NCBI RefSeq assembly: GCF_900188125.1
Contig: NZ_FZOW01000031.1
Span: 1 to 44,359 of the forward strand
From: Rhodococcoides kyotonense
Lineage (GTDB): Bacteria > Actinomycetota > Actinomycetes > Mycobacteriales > Mycobacteriaceae
Reading direction: 5' to 3'
Length of the DNA: 44,359 nucleotides
The translations under genes were made by a program, and so were the position numbers. How positions within the stretch are numbered: the stretch's first letter is position 1; every line of letters starts with the position of its first letter. The notes below the pieces were generated by a model. That model was not told the origin of the DNA, made no database searches, and was given only the letters and a program-made list of their open reading frames with translations. Positions 32,301 to 39,486 of the stretch are shown one piece after another.

Positions 32301-33653
32301 GTGATCGAGAATCGATTGTTTCGTTCAGCGGAACACGCAGAGTATGTCGGTGTGCTTGCGCAGATGGTCTGCCGGCTGCGCGACGAATTCATGCCGTCCA
32401 CACTCGCCGACAGAGCCGGCATCATCCTCCTCGACCTCTTCGGCGTCACTGTGGCCGGTGCACGCACCTCCGAAATGCAGTCGTTGCACTCTAGGTGGTT
32501 CGTCGAGCCCGGCCCATTCACTCCGCTCGGCACGACACTCGGTACGACTGCAATCACTGCAGCGGAGTTGGACGCGATCGCGTCGTGCTGCCTCGAACTC
32601 GACGAGGGCAACAAGTACGCCGCAGGCCATCCGGCTGCGCACGTCGTTCCTGCCGCGGTCGCCGCAGCACGAATGTCACCGACGCCGGTGGACGGTCGCG
32701 CATTCCTTGCAGCGGTTGTCGCGGGATACGAAGTCGCCGCACGGTTCGGACACGCACTCGCCCGAGATCCGAGGTGGCATACCCACGGCCACTGGGGCGC
32801 TACGGGCGCGGCTGCCGCTGCCGCGTCGATATGGGGTGCCGATTCCGAAGGTGTTGCTGCAGCAATCGATTCGTCATCCGCTTTGATTCAGGTCGCACCG
32901 TGGGAGGTGGTGCTCGACGGCAATTTCAGTCGAAACCTCTGGATAGCCGGTGCCGTACGAGCAGGCCTGGACGCCGCTCGACTTTCGACTGCGGGCCTGG
33001 TCCACAACCGTGGGGCAATCTCGCACAGCCTCGGCGACATCGTCGGGACTCTCGATCTCGACCGCCTCACAGACGGACTCGGTGACCGATGGCTATTGCT
33101 TCAGGGCTATTCGAAACAGCACGCGAGTTGCTCGTACACCCATGCCGCCGTGGACTCGGTTCAAAACTTGCGCACGGGAGCGCACTGGGAACCCGATGAC
33201 ATCGAATTGGTCGGTGTGCGAACGCATTCCCTGGCCACACCACTGTTCCGGCGCCACCCCAGCACACGACTCGGAGCGATGTTCTCGTTGCCCTTCGTAG
33301 TCGCCGCCGCCTTCGTTGCCGACGCGATCGACGTCGATGCGCTCGATCCGAACGGCCCAGTGTTCGCAGCCGCAGAGGAATTCAGCACTCGTGTGACGGT
33401 CGACGCAGCGCCCGAGCTCGATGCACTCCTCCCCCGGCTCCGGGCGGCCGAGGTGACAGTGACGTTTCGAAACGGCGACACGGTTGCCGCGACGACTTCG
33501 AACCCCATCGGCGACGTCGACCATTTCCCCTTCGACCACGCCGACATCTACCGGAAGATCGCCCGTCTCGTCGGCGACGACGTCGCAGGCACCCTCGCGG
33601 GGATCGTCGACCAGCTACCGGAATCCGACGATGTGGCGCGCCTTCTGTCATAG
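32301..33653 (+). CDS. MmgE/PrpD family protein 2
   Basis: This protein of up to 450 aa is a second, clearly divergent MmgE/PrpD member, with the LDEGNKYAAGHPAAHVVPAAVA segment matching the family's GHPG-type motif. The GTG at 32301 has no convincing ribosome site, and IclR-type box 3 (32318-32334) would fall inside the first codons. The family's N-terminus normally begins just before the LAQ-V-LR segment, which favours a later start such as the GTG at 32352 (433 aa). It is transcribed alone, divergent from the cyclase/MmgE-PrpD 1 pair, and followed by the hairpin at 33679. The role is probably hydration, dehydration or epimerisation of a pathway acid. Confidence 0.82.
   Translation: MIENRLFRSAEHAEYVGVLAQMVCRLRDEFMPSTLADRAGIILLDLFGVTVAGARTSEMQSLHSRWFVEPGPFTPLGTTLGTTAITAAELDAIASCCLELDEGNKYAAGHPAAHVVPAAVAAARMSPTPVDGRAFLAAVVAGYEVAARFGHALARDPRWHTHGHWGATGAAAAAASIWGADSEGVAAAIDSSSALIQVAPWEVVLDGNFSRNLWIAGAVRAGLDAARLSTAGLVHNRGAISHSLGDIVGTLDLDRLTDGLGDRWLLLQGYSKQHASCSYTHAAVDSVQNLRTGAHWEPDDIELVGVRTHSLATPLFRRHPSTRLGAMFSLPFVVAAAFVADAIDVDALDPNGPVFAAAEEFSTRVTVDAAPELDALLPRLRAAEVTVTFRNGDTVAATTSNPIGDVDHFPFDHADIYRKIARLVGDDVAGTLAGIVDQLPESDDVARLLS
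32318..32334 (-). promoter_or_regulatory. IclR-type box 3, GTTCCGCTGAACGAAAC on the minus strand
   Basis: It is the closest match to box 4 and lies just upstream of the alternative MmgE/PrpD 2 start at 32352, but inside the frame if that gene starts at 32301. Confidence 0.55.
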
Positions 33654-33678
33654 CGACTCGGGGAAGTGGGAATGCGAG

Positions 33679-33752
33679 CGAAATATCCTCCTCCATTTGG
33701 GATTCGAACCCCCTGCAGGAGGTTCGGATCCCAAAAGGAGGAGGATATTTCG
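33679..33752. repeat. 74-base long inverted repeat (hairpin element or terminator)
   Basis: The outer 16-base arms from CGAAATATCCTCCTCC (33679) pair exactly with the end of the element. A second, nearly perfect inner stem follows (TTTGGGATTCGAACC against GGTTCGGATCCCAAA, one mismatch), around a loop with CCTGCAGG. It follows the MmgE/PrpD 2 stop and precedes TrpF, both on the plus strand, so it may end transcription of the former. Its length and symmetry also suit a REP or MITE-like element. Confidence 0.75.
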
Positions 33753-33857
33753 ACGTCCGACCGCCCACGTGCGCCGGAAGCGCCTCGATCAACTGCCTCG
33801 TGTGCGCTGCGGCGTTCTCTGCTGCCCACACTGCGCCGCCGATGCATCCAGGGTCGG

Positions 33858-33863
33858 TATCCT
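33858..33863 (+). promoter_or_regulatory. -10 element TATCCT for a leaderless trpF transcript
   Basis: TATCCT ends 6 bases before the ATG at 33870, and no ribosome site is present. This spacing puts the transcription start at or next to the A of ATG. Confidence 0.45.
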
Positions 33864-33869
33864 GACGCA

Positions 33870-34451
33870 ATGACGTTCATCAAGCTCTGCGGATTTCGAG
33901 ATCGATCGACCCTCGAAGTCGCGTTGGCTTTGGACGTCGACGCGATCGGTTTCGTGTTCGCCAAGAGCCCCAGGCAGATCTCCGTCGACGCGGCCCGCCC
34001 TCTTGTCGAACTGACGGCCGGCCGCGCAGAACCAGTGGGTGTCTTCAAGGGGGCCACCGTGCCGGAGATCCTGCAGACGGCATCCGACGTGGGGCTGAAG
34101 ACAGTTCAAGTGCACGACCTCGCAAGTGGCGGCGATGTCGAAGAACTGCATCGGGCCGGGCTCACCGTGTACCGCGCCGTCTCCGCGGGTGCGGACTACA
34201 CCTCGATCGGCGAGGACCGACTTCTCATCGACGGTTCGACGGCCGGTGCGGGTGAGACGTGGGAATGGGACCGACTCGACCGCCCGACGCGCCCGTGGAT
34301 CCTCGCCGGAGGGCTCGGCGTCGACAACGTTCGTGAGGGTATTGCCGCCACGGGAGCGTCGGGCGTCGACGTCTCCAGTGGCATCGAGTCCTCCCGCGGA
34401 GTGAAGGATGCCGCGCTGATCGAAAAATTCGTCACCGAAGTCAGGCGGTAG
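33870..34451 (+). CDS. trpF: phosphoribosylanthranilate isomerase family protein
   Basis: This 193-aa (beta/alpha)8 enzyme would convert N-(5'-phosphoribosyl)anthranilate to CdRP in tryptophan synthesis. The catalytic Cys lies in KLCGF (normally KICG) and the catalytic Asp in LLIDGS, followed by the STAGAGETWEWD loop and the phosphate-binding LAGGLGVDNV and GVDVSSGIE segments, so the active site looks intact. It stands outside any trp operon. The frame is open far upstream, but only ATG 33870 matches the family N-terminus, and a -10 element 6 bases before it suggests leaderless translation. A terminator hairpin follows. Confidence 0.87.
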   Translation: MTFIKLCGFRDRSTLEVALALDVDAIGFVFAKSPRQISVDAARPLVELTAGRAEPVGVFKGATVPEILQTASDVGLKTVQVHDLASGGDVEELHRAGLTVYRAVSAGADYTSIGEDRLLIDGSTAGAGETWEWDRLDRPTRPWILAGGLGVDNVREGIAATGASGVDVSSGIESSRGVKDAALIEKFVTEVRR

Positions 34452-34461
34452 CACCCGCATG

Positions 34462-34503
34462 GTTGGTCCGTGGTCAGCTGCCCCTGGGCCGCCACGGACC
34501 AAC
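34462..34503. terminator. bidirectional hairpin terminator
   Basis: Perfect 12-base arms GTTGGTCCGTGG and CCACGGACCAAC flank an 18-base GC-rich loop. It lies between the converging genes ending at 34451 and 34518. Confidence 0.8.
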
Positions 34504-34517
34504 GATGCCGATCGGTC

Positions 34518-35759
34518 CTAAGCCGGCGGCGCGCCGGTGGCTCCACCGGGCCCTCCAGCCGGTCCACCGGCACCTCCGCCCGGCCCGGACGACGCTTGCT
34601 GCGTTGCGCTACCGGCGTAGTCGTTGGTCGGATCGCGGTAGATAGTGTGGACGTGGCCCCAACCCGAGGTGGTGACGCCCGCGACGTCGGCACCCGCCGA
34701 ACCCTGCTGCGCGGCGAACTCGATGTAGACGTCCGGTCCGGAGATCTGGAAGTAGATGCCGTCGCCCTGACTCATGTCGTATGTCGTTGCGCCTGACCAG
34801 TTCACGTAAGTCGTGTCGAGCGTCGCCTCGATCTTCGCGAGCGCGTCGGATGTGGTCTCCTCGTCTGCAAGACCTGCCCAGTTGGCGATGACGTCGAGCA
34901 ATAGCTGTTTCTGTTCGTCCGTGAGGTCGGCGCCGGAAATTCCTGTGCCGGTGGGGTAATCGCACGTGCTACCCGGTGCACACACCATGTTTGCCACCGA
35001 GGATCCCTGGTACAGCTGAGCTTTCTGCTCGTCGGTCAGGCTGTCATAGAACGCGAATGCACTGGTGTAGATGCCGTCGAACGGCTGCACCTCGTTGCCG
35101 TCGGCGTCGGTGTAGACGGCAGGCTGGATGCCCAGGTGCGTCGGCGCGAACGTGATGGAGTCGGCCGACCCGTCCATACTGGCGTTGATGCCCAGGTGAT
35201 GTCCGCCGAATTGCACTTCCCACGCGCTCGTATCGGAGGGATCACCGAAGAACGCGATGTAGTACTGGCCCAACGAGTCTTCGGTCGACGTGCTGTTCTC
35301 GTGCAGGTACTCGTCGCCTCCCATGATGCCGGTGACCGTCTCGTACGCGTCGTCGCTGAGCAAGGCGTCGAGGACGTTCAACGCCGCGGCCTTCTGCTCG
35401 TCGGTCAGGTCCGCGAGATCGATTCCGGCACGCTCGACGAAAGTGACCGGGAAGTTCGACCACGACGTCGTCTTGGTCTCGTCGTCGTACGCATAGGTGA
35501 CCTGCTCTCGCTGCGCGTCCGAGAGAGTCGCAAGAAAGGCTTCGGCGGCTTCGCTTGTGGCGGATATGGTTTCGGAAGTCGTCGACGCATCGGTTGCCGT
35601 CGACGACGCCTGGGATATGGAGACCTGCTGCGCAGCCGTCGTCGTCGACGCGGCGTCGGTGGCCTCGTTCGCACAACCGCCGAGAAGCAGTCCCCCAGCT
35701 ATCACCAACGACATCGCGGCCGTCCGGCGCCGCATCTTTCCAAATCTCGGAATCTTCAT
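34518..35759 (-). CDS. DUF3500 domain lipoprotein
   Basis: This protein of about 413 aa has a basic start, a hydrophobic segment and lipobox LGGC with Cys29. A Ser/Thr/Ala-rich tether (about 30-70) precedes a DUF3500 domain with the conserved GGHHLGINAS and GWGHVHTIYRDPTNDY segments. It ends in a Gly/Pro/Ala-rich tail. Several ADLTDEQK-type repeats occur. It is predicted to be anchored on the outer face of the membrane; the function of DUF3500 is unknown, though its conserved His residues would suit metal binding. The start is uncertain: ATG at 35759 lacks a good ribosome site, and a GTG at 35778 is also possible. Confidence 0.82.
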   Translation of the reverse strand: MKIPRFGKMRRRTAAMSLVIAGGLLLGGCANEATDAASTTTAAQQVSISQASSTATDASTTSETISATSEAAEAFLATLSDAQREQVTYAYDDETKTTSWSNFPVTFVERAGIDLADLTDEQKAAALNVLDALLSDDAYETVTGIMGGDEYLHENSTSTEDSLGQYYIAFFGDPSDTSAWEVQFGGHHLGINASMDGSADSITFAPTHLGIQPAVYTDADGNEVQPFDGIYTSAFAFYDSLTDEQKAQLYQGSSVANMVCAPGSTCDYPTGTGISGADLTDEQKQLLLDVIANWAGLADEETTSDALAKIEATLDTTYVNWSGATTYDMSQGDGIYFQISGPDVYIEFAAQQGSAGADVAGVTTSGWGHVHTIYRDPTNDYAGSATQQASSGPGGGAGGPAGGPGGATGAPPA

Positions 35760-35852
35760 GTGAAGGAAGATATTCACTGTTCCTGCAAGAACCCTGGGAG
35801 CCCGCTGGACGCCACCTGCGAGTTGGTGTCGTGCGCGCACGGATCGGCGCCG

Positions 35853-36269
35853 AGCCGCACCGACGACACATTTCACGACGACGACACCCACATCTCCTTC
35901 GCTGAGCCCTTTTGCCCGAACACGCGCCGAAGCATCGTCCGGATACTTCGCGCAGAGGGGTGGATCGTCAACGACGGCGGCACGATGGTTGCAATCCGCG
36001 GACCTCGCTATTCGACGCGGGCCGAGTCACGTTGGTATGCAGCGCAGGGATGGGATCTGATCAGTATGACGCCCTACCCCGAGGCAGCACTCGCCCGCGA
36101 ACTCGACATCGCCTACACCTGCGTCGCACTCGTCACCGACCACGACGTCATCGGGGACACCCCATGGCCGGTCAACCAAAGCATCGTCGAAGAAGGGTTG
36201 GAAGCCAACACGTTACGGCTCCGCAAGGCACTACTCGAGGCCGTCGCCGCGGTAGCTGCAGGCCGATAG
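35853..36269 (+). pseudogene. 5'-truncated methylthioadenosine/purine nucleoside phosphorylase remnant
   Basis: The last 138 codons match the C-terminal half of MTA phosphorylases: the AEPFCPNTRR region, the substrate segment GGTMVAIRGPRYSTRAESR, ISMTPYPEAALARELDIAY and the VTDHD motif. The N-terminal half of about 110-120 residues, with the phosphate-binding part of the active site, is missing. Upstream lies only an unrelated gap and the oppositely oriented DUF3500 gene, with no candidate in another frame. The frame stays open to the stop at 36269, so the loss seems recent or the remnant is still expressed. It is followed by a small GC hairpin at 36275. Confidence 0.8.
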
Positions 36270-36274
36270 CCGGC

Positions 36275-36298
36275 CGCCCCGTACGGTCCGGCGGGGCG
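36275..36298 (+). terminator. possible small hairpin terminator
   Basis: Arms CGCCCCG and CGGGGCG flank a 10-base loop just after the phosphorylase remnant. There is no U-tract. Confidence 0.4.
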
Positions 36299-36360
36299 TC
36301 GGGCTCCCACCAACCGGTGTTATGCTCCCCTAACTTCAAGGCCGAGTAAAGGACGGGCAG

Positions 36361-37308
36361 TTGCGAATTCGGGTAGCGGTGACGAGCACGACGATAGGGC
36401 TTCTCGCGTTGAGCATGGCGGCATGCAGTAGTTCGGCCGAGCAGAACGATGCGGGCAGTTCATCCGTCACCATCGAGCACATCTACGGCAGCACCACCAT
36501 CGAGGAGACCCCGCAGCGGGTGGTCACCCTGGGCGTTTCCGACGCCGACGCCGCGATCGCACTCGGAACGGTGCCCGTCGGAAACACCGGGTACTCGTTC
36601 TACGAGACCGGCCTCGGCCCGTGGACCGACGACGCGGTCGGAGACAGCCCCTTGACTCTGATCGAATCGGATTCCGAACCCAACCTCGAACAGATCGCGG
36701 AGCTCGCGCCGGATCTGATCATCGGTATCAATGCCGGATTCGACGAAGCCGTCTACGGCAAGCTCAGCGAGATCGCTCCAACAATCGCACGCCCAGCGGA
36801 CACCGCGGCCTACACCGTCAGCCGGGTAAAGGCCACGGAGACCATCGCGACGGCTCTGGGCGTTCCGGAGCGCGGAGACGAATTGAACCGCGAGACAGCA
36901 GAATTGCTCGACAAGACAAAGGCAGAGCATCCGGAATTCGCCGGTAGGACCGGCGTTGCCGTACTGCCCTACGACGGCCAGTACGGAGCATTTCTCCCCG
37001 GAGACGCGCGTGGGCAGTTCCTGAACTCACTCGGACTGTCCATCCCCGACGCCATCACCAGCCAGGACACCGGCGAGAGCTTCTTCGTTCCCGTGTCGGC
37101 CGAGAACATCGGAATGCTCGACGCCGACGTCATCCTGTTCCTCGGAACAGACGAGAACATCGACGTCGTCGCCGAGCACCCTTTGTTCGGCACCCTGCCC
37201 GCTGCGCAAGAAGACAACATCATCGCGACGTCGATCGATCAGCGCGGGGCGATCACCTACAACTCGGTCCTGTCGATTCCTTACGCCATCGACACTCTGG
37301 TTCCGTGA
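36361..37308 (+). CDS. iron-siderophore-type ABC transporter substrate-binding lipoprotein (FepB/FhuD-like)
   Basis: This 315-aa lipoprotein has a signal peptide ending in lipobox MAAC with Cys22. It has a class III (helical-backbone) binding fold, beginning with the typical VTIEHIYGSTTIEETPQRVV stretch, followed by LGVSDADAAIALG and LAPDLIIGINAGF. The family binds ferric siderophores or haem for an ABC importer, but no permease or ATPase gene is adjacent, so it must use a partner elsewhere. The start is TTG at 36361 with AAAGGA 7 bases upstream. A -10-like TATGCT at 36321-36326 precedes it. Confidence 0.87.
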   Translation: MRIRVAVTSTTIGLLALSMAACSSSAEQNDAGSSSVTIEHIYGSTTIEETPQRVVTLGVSDADAAIALGTVPVGNTGYSFYETGLGPWTDDAVGDSPLTLIESDSEPNLEQIAELAPDLIIGINAGFDEAVYGKLSEIAPTIARPADTAAYTVSRVKATETIATALGVPERGDELNRETAELLDKTKAEHPEFAGRTGVAVLPYDGQYGAFLPGDARGQFLNSLGLSIPDAITSQDTGESFFVPVSAENIGMLDADVILFLGTDENIDVVAEHPLFGTLPAAQEDNIIATSIDQRGAITYNSVLSIPYAIDTLVP

Positions 37309-37454
37309 ATCGACAAAGGCTGATCCAATCCCCGTAACGCTCTGATGGCAAATTGATGGTTTCAAGACTGTTCGCCGTGGCCTCGAGTGGCCCAGAATGT
37401 GAGTTACTTCGTCGTTGTCGACACGATCGAAACTACTCGCAGGAGGCGAACGCC

Positions 37455-37760
37455 ATGACAGACCAGCTTTGCCGGAGTACCGCCGACCCCCTGCGCTCGT
37501 ACACTTCGCAGACCAAGCCGTCCTGGGTCCAGACGCTCACGCTGCGGCACTGGCATGCGGTCCCGGTCTACTTTCAGCTTGCGACGCAGCTTCGCGAACT
37601 TCACGAACGCGGCGTCATAGCATCCGGGGAGCTTCTCCCACAGTTGCACAGCATGGCTTCGTGGACAGGGGTCGGCCGGAAGACAGTGAGATCCGCTCTG
37701 GCAGTGCTGGAAAGCGACTGTCGACTGCACCGCCAGGGCAGCGACTTTCGATTCGCGTAG
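37455..37760 (+). CDS. small GntR-type winged-helix protein
   Basis: This 101-aa protein consists almost only of a GntR-like DNA-binding domain: VPVYFQLATQLRELHERG, then GELLPQLHSMASWTGVGRKTVRSALAVLE (in part). No effector domain follows, and it ends shortly after the wing, so it is shorter than even the YtrA subfamily. ATG at 37455 follows AGGAGG by 8 bases, a strong ribosome site, which argues that it is expressed. It lies 32 bases before an SDR gene that seems to have its own promoter. It may be a minimal regulator or a truncated one. Confidence 0.7.
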   Translation: MTDQLCRSTADPLRSYTSQTKPSWVQTLTLRHWHAVPVYFQLATQLRELHERGVIASGELLPQLHSMASWTGVGRKTVRSALAVLESDCRLHRQGSDFRFA

Positions 37761-37780
37761 GTCTGCGCAACGGGCATGTC

Positions 37781-37786
37781 TACAGT
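37781..37786 (+). promoter_or_regulatory. -10 element TACAGT for a leaderless SDR transcript
   Basis: TACAGT is followed by 6 bases and the ATG at 37793, with no ribosome site. The spacing is the same as at trpF (33858). Confidence 0.45.
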
Positions 37787-37792
37787 CGATTC

Positions 37793-38596
37793 ATGAGCAC
37801 CGAACCCAACCCTCGTCCCGACGACGCGTCCGCCACCCGAAATGTACTGATCACCGGCGCCTCTCGCGGAATCGGTCGAGCTACCGCTGTTGCGTTCGCC
37901 GCTTCGGGACATCGCGTCGCCGTGCATTACGCGACGGGTTCGGATGCCGCCCGCGAAACGGTCGAATTACTCGACGGCACAGGACACATCACCATTGCCG
38001 GCGATCTATCGACGACGACGGGTGGCCCCGATCTCGTCGCCGAGGCCGTCGAACGACTCGGAGGACTCGACGTCTTGGTCAACAACGCGGCAGTCGGTCC
38101 CACCTCGACGAACAGCCACAACATCACCGACGCCTCGTTCGAGCAATGGGAGTCGCAGTGGCGAGAGATGGTGCAGGTCAATCTGATCGGTGCAGCTCAC
38201 CTGAGTTGGGCGTTCGCGCGGCACCTCATCGACCGCGGTCGGCCGGGTGCGATCGTGCAGGTCGGTTCACGTGGTGCGCTTCGTGGTGAACCGGACTTCC
38301 CGGCCTACGGCGCGAGTAAAGCGGGCCTCCATGCGTTCGGCCAGTCGATGGCCATCGCGCTTGCACCCCACGGAATTTCGGTCACTGCGGTGGCGCCGGG
38401 GTTTATCTCGAGCGACCGTCAGCACGAGAAGCTGGCCGGACCCCAGGGCGACGAGATTCGCCGTCAGAGCCCGTTCGGTCGCGTCGGCACACCGGACGAA
38501 GTCGCGTCCACGATCCTCTATCTGGCATCGCCTGATGCGGCGTGGTGCAGTGGAACGGTTGTCGACGTCAACGGCGCGTCGTACCTACACCCATGA
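37793..38596 (+). CDS. SDR family oxidoreductase (FabG-like)
   Basis: This 267-aa classical SDR has cofactor loop TGASRGIG near residue 22, NNAA in place of NNAG, catalytic Ser in QVGSRGAL and Tyr-x3-Lys in PAYGASKAG. It ends with the common WCSGTVVDVNGASYLHP. It resembles 3-oxoacyl-ACP reductase-like dehydrogenases, substrate unknown. Its stop is immediately adjacent to that of the converging VOC gene (38597). Confidence 0.88.
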   Translation: MSTEPNPRPDDASATRNVLITGASRGIGRATAVAFAASGHRVAVHYATGSDAARETVELLDGTGHITIAGDLSTTTGGPDLVAEAVERLGGLDVLVNNAAVGPTSTNSHNITDASFEQWESQWREMVQVNLIGAAHLSWAFARHLIDRGRPGAIVQVGSRGALRGEPDFPAYGASKAGLHAFGQSMAIALAPHGISVTAVAPGFISSDRQHEKLAGPQGDEIRRQSPFGRVGTPDEVASTILYLASPDAAWCSGTVVDVNGASYLHP

Positions 38597-39001
38597 CTAC
38601 TTCGGCAGAACCACTTCGCCTTCGAGCCCGTCGGGGTCGCGGAAGAACAGGCTGAGAACAGGGCCGAAGTCGTTGACCCTTCCGTCGCTGGCGTCACGGT
38701 CGACCAACCGCCGTGCGATGATGTCGAACGCATCGCGCGACGCGGCTTGTAGTCCGAAATGGTCGAGCCTCCCGCGCCCCCACATCGGTGTCTGACGATC
38801 GGGCTCGCGGTTACCCTCGATGGTCACGACGTTGAGTTCGGTGTGCGGGCCGATGCGAATCGTCGTCATCGTCTCGTCATCCTTCTTACCGTGCGGCCGC
38901 GTCGGGCCGACCTCCGCGTCGAACACCGACGCGTAGAACTCACGCAGTCGGTCGATGTCGCCGGTGATCACAGCGATGTGATTGAGTCCGTCCAGGAGCA
39001 T
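38597..39001 (-). CDS. VOC family (glyoxalase/dioxygenase fold) protein
   Basis: This 134-aa protein has one vicinal-oxygen-chelate domain made of two beta-alpha-beta3 halves. Possible metal ligands are His in LNHIAVITGD, His in RLDHFGLQA and Glu in GLEGEVVLPK. Members act as glyoxalases, extradiol dioxygenases, methylmalonyl-CoA epimerases or resistance proteins; none can be chosen here. ATG at 39001 follows AAAGGG by 8 bases. It is 13 bases after the deazaflavin-type gene and probably co-transcribed with it. Confidence 0.85.
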   Translation of the reverse strand: MLLDGLNHIAVITGDIDRLREFYASVFDAEVGPTRPHGKKDDETMTTIRIGPHTELNVVTIEGNREPDRQTPMWGRGRLDHFGLQAASRDAFDIIARRLVDRDASDGRVNDFGPVLSLFFRDPDGLEGEVVLPK

Positions 39002-39014
39002 GGTCGACGCCCTT

Positions 39015-39371
39015 TCAGGCCTGGAGCGTCGCGACGATAGTGACCGCCCCGTCCGCATCCCGCGTGGCGACGGCGTGTGCGTCGTACGTCGTGTCGTTCA
39101 ACGTCAACCGCATGGGCGCGCCCTCTCCGAGGAAATTGCGCCACCAGGTTTTCGCGTCGGGCATCACACATCCGATGATCACTGTGTCGCCTGTGCGCTT
39201 GTACCCGACGACCAGAGTGAACTCCTTGCCGGACTTACGACCGACATAGGACACCTCGGCCATGGATTCCTTCAGTTTCGCGCCGACAGGGCCACCGTGT
39301 CTCAACAGGGGCACGACCCCCTTGTTCACGACGTTCGCCATCGTTCTGAAGATCTGTCCACCGTCGACCAT
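39015..39371 (-). CDS. deazaflavin (F420)-dependent nitroreductase-family protein
   Basis: This 118-aa protein resembles the small split-barrel Ddn-like family of actinobacteria, with VSYVGRKSGKEFTLVVGY and WWRNFLGEGAP segments. Relatives reduce quinones or other acceptors with F420H2, often at the membrane. ATG at 39371 follows GAGGGAG by 6 bases. The divergent MFS exporter begins 115 bases away. Confidence 0.8.
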   Translation of the reverse strand: MVDGGQIFRTMANVVNKGVVPLLRHGGPVGAKLKESMAEVSYVGRKSGKEFTLVVGYKRTGDTVIIGCVMPDAKTWWRNFLGEGAPMRLTLNDTTYDAHAVATRDADGAVTIVATLQA

Positions 39372-39459
39372 TTCGACTCCCTCTGTAGTGGTCCAGGATA
39401 CGGCCGCATCCCGCGAAGTTGCGTGTACACCCCAACTAGTTCCATACTCGAGCTAATAG

Positions 39460-39473
39460 TTGTAGTACTACAA
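39460..39473. promoter_or_regulatory. candidate MarR operator, perfect palindrome TTGTAGTACTACAA
   Basis: It lies 14 bases upstream of the exporter ATG at 39487 and has the size and AT-rich form of MarR-family sites. The MarR gene is the next gene in the same operon, so autorepression is likely. Confidence 0.65.
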
Positions 39474-39486
39474 GTATTGGAATCAG

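Noticed and set aside
33695..33736. tRNA-like T-arm sequence, possible tRNA or attachment site
   Set aside because: No acceptor stem, anticodon arm or D-arm is found around it; it is the inner stem of the long hairpin.
36316..36336. Possible iron-responsive (IdeR/DmdR) box before the siderophore-type lipoprotein
   Set aside because: GTTATGCTCCCCTAAC matches only one half of the known box; too weak to call.
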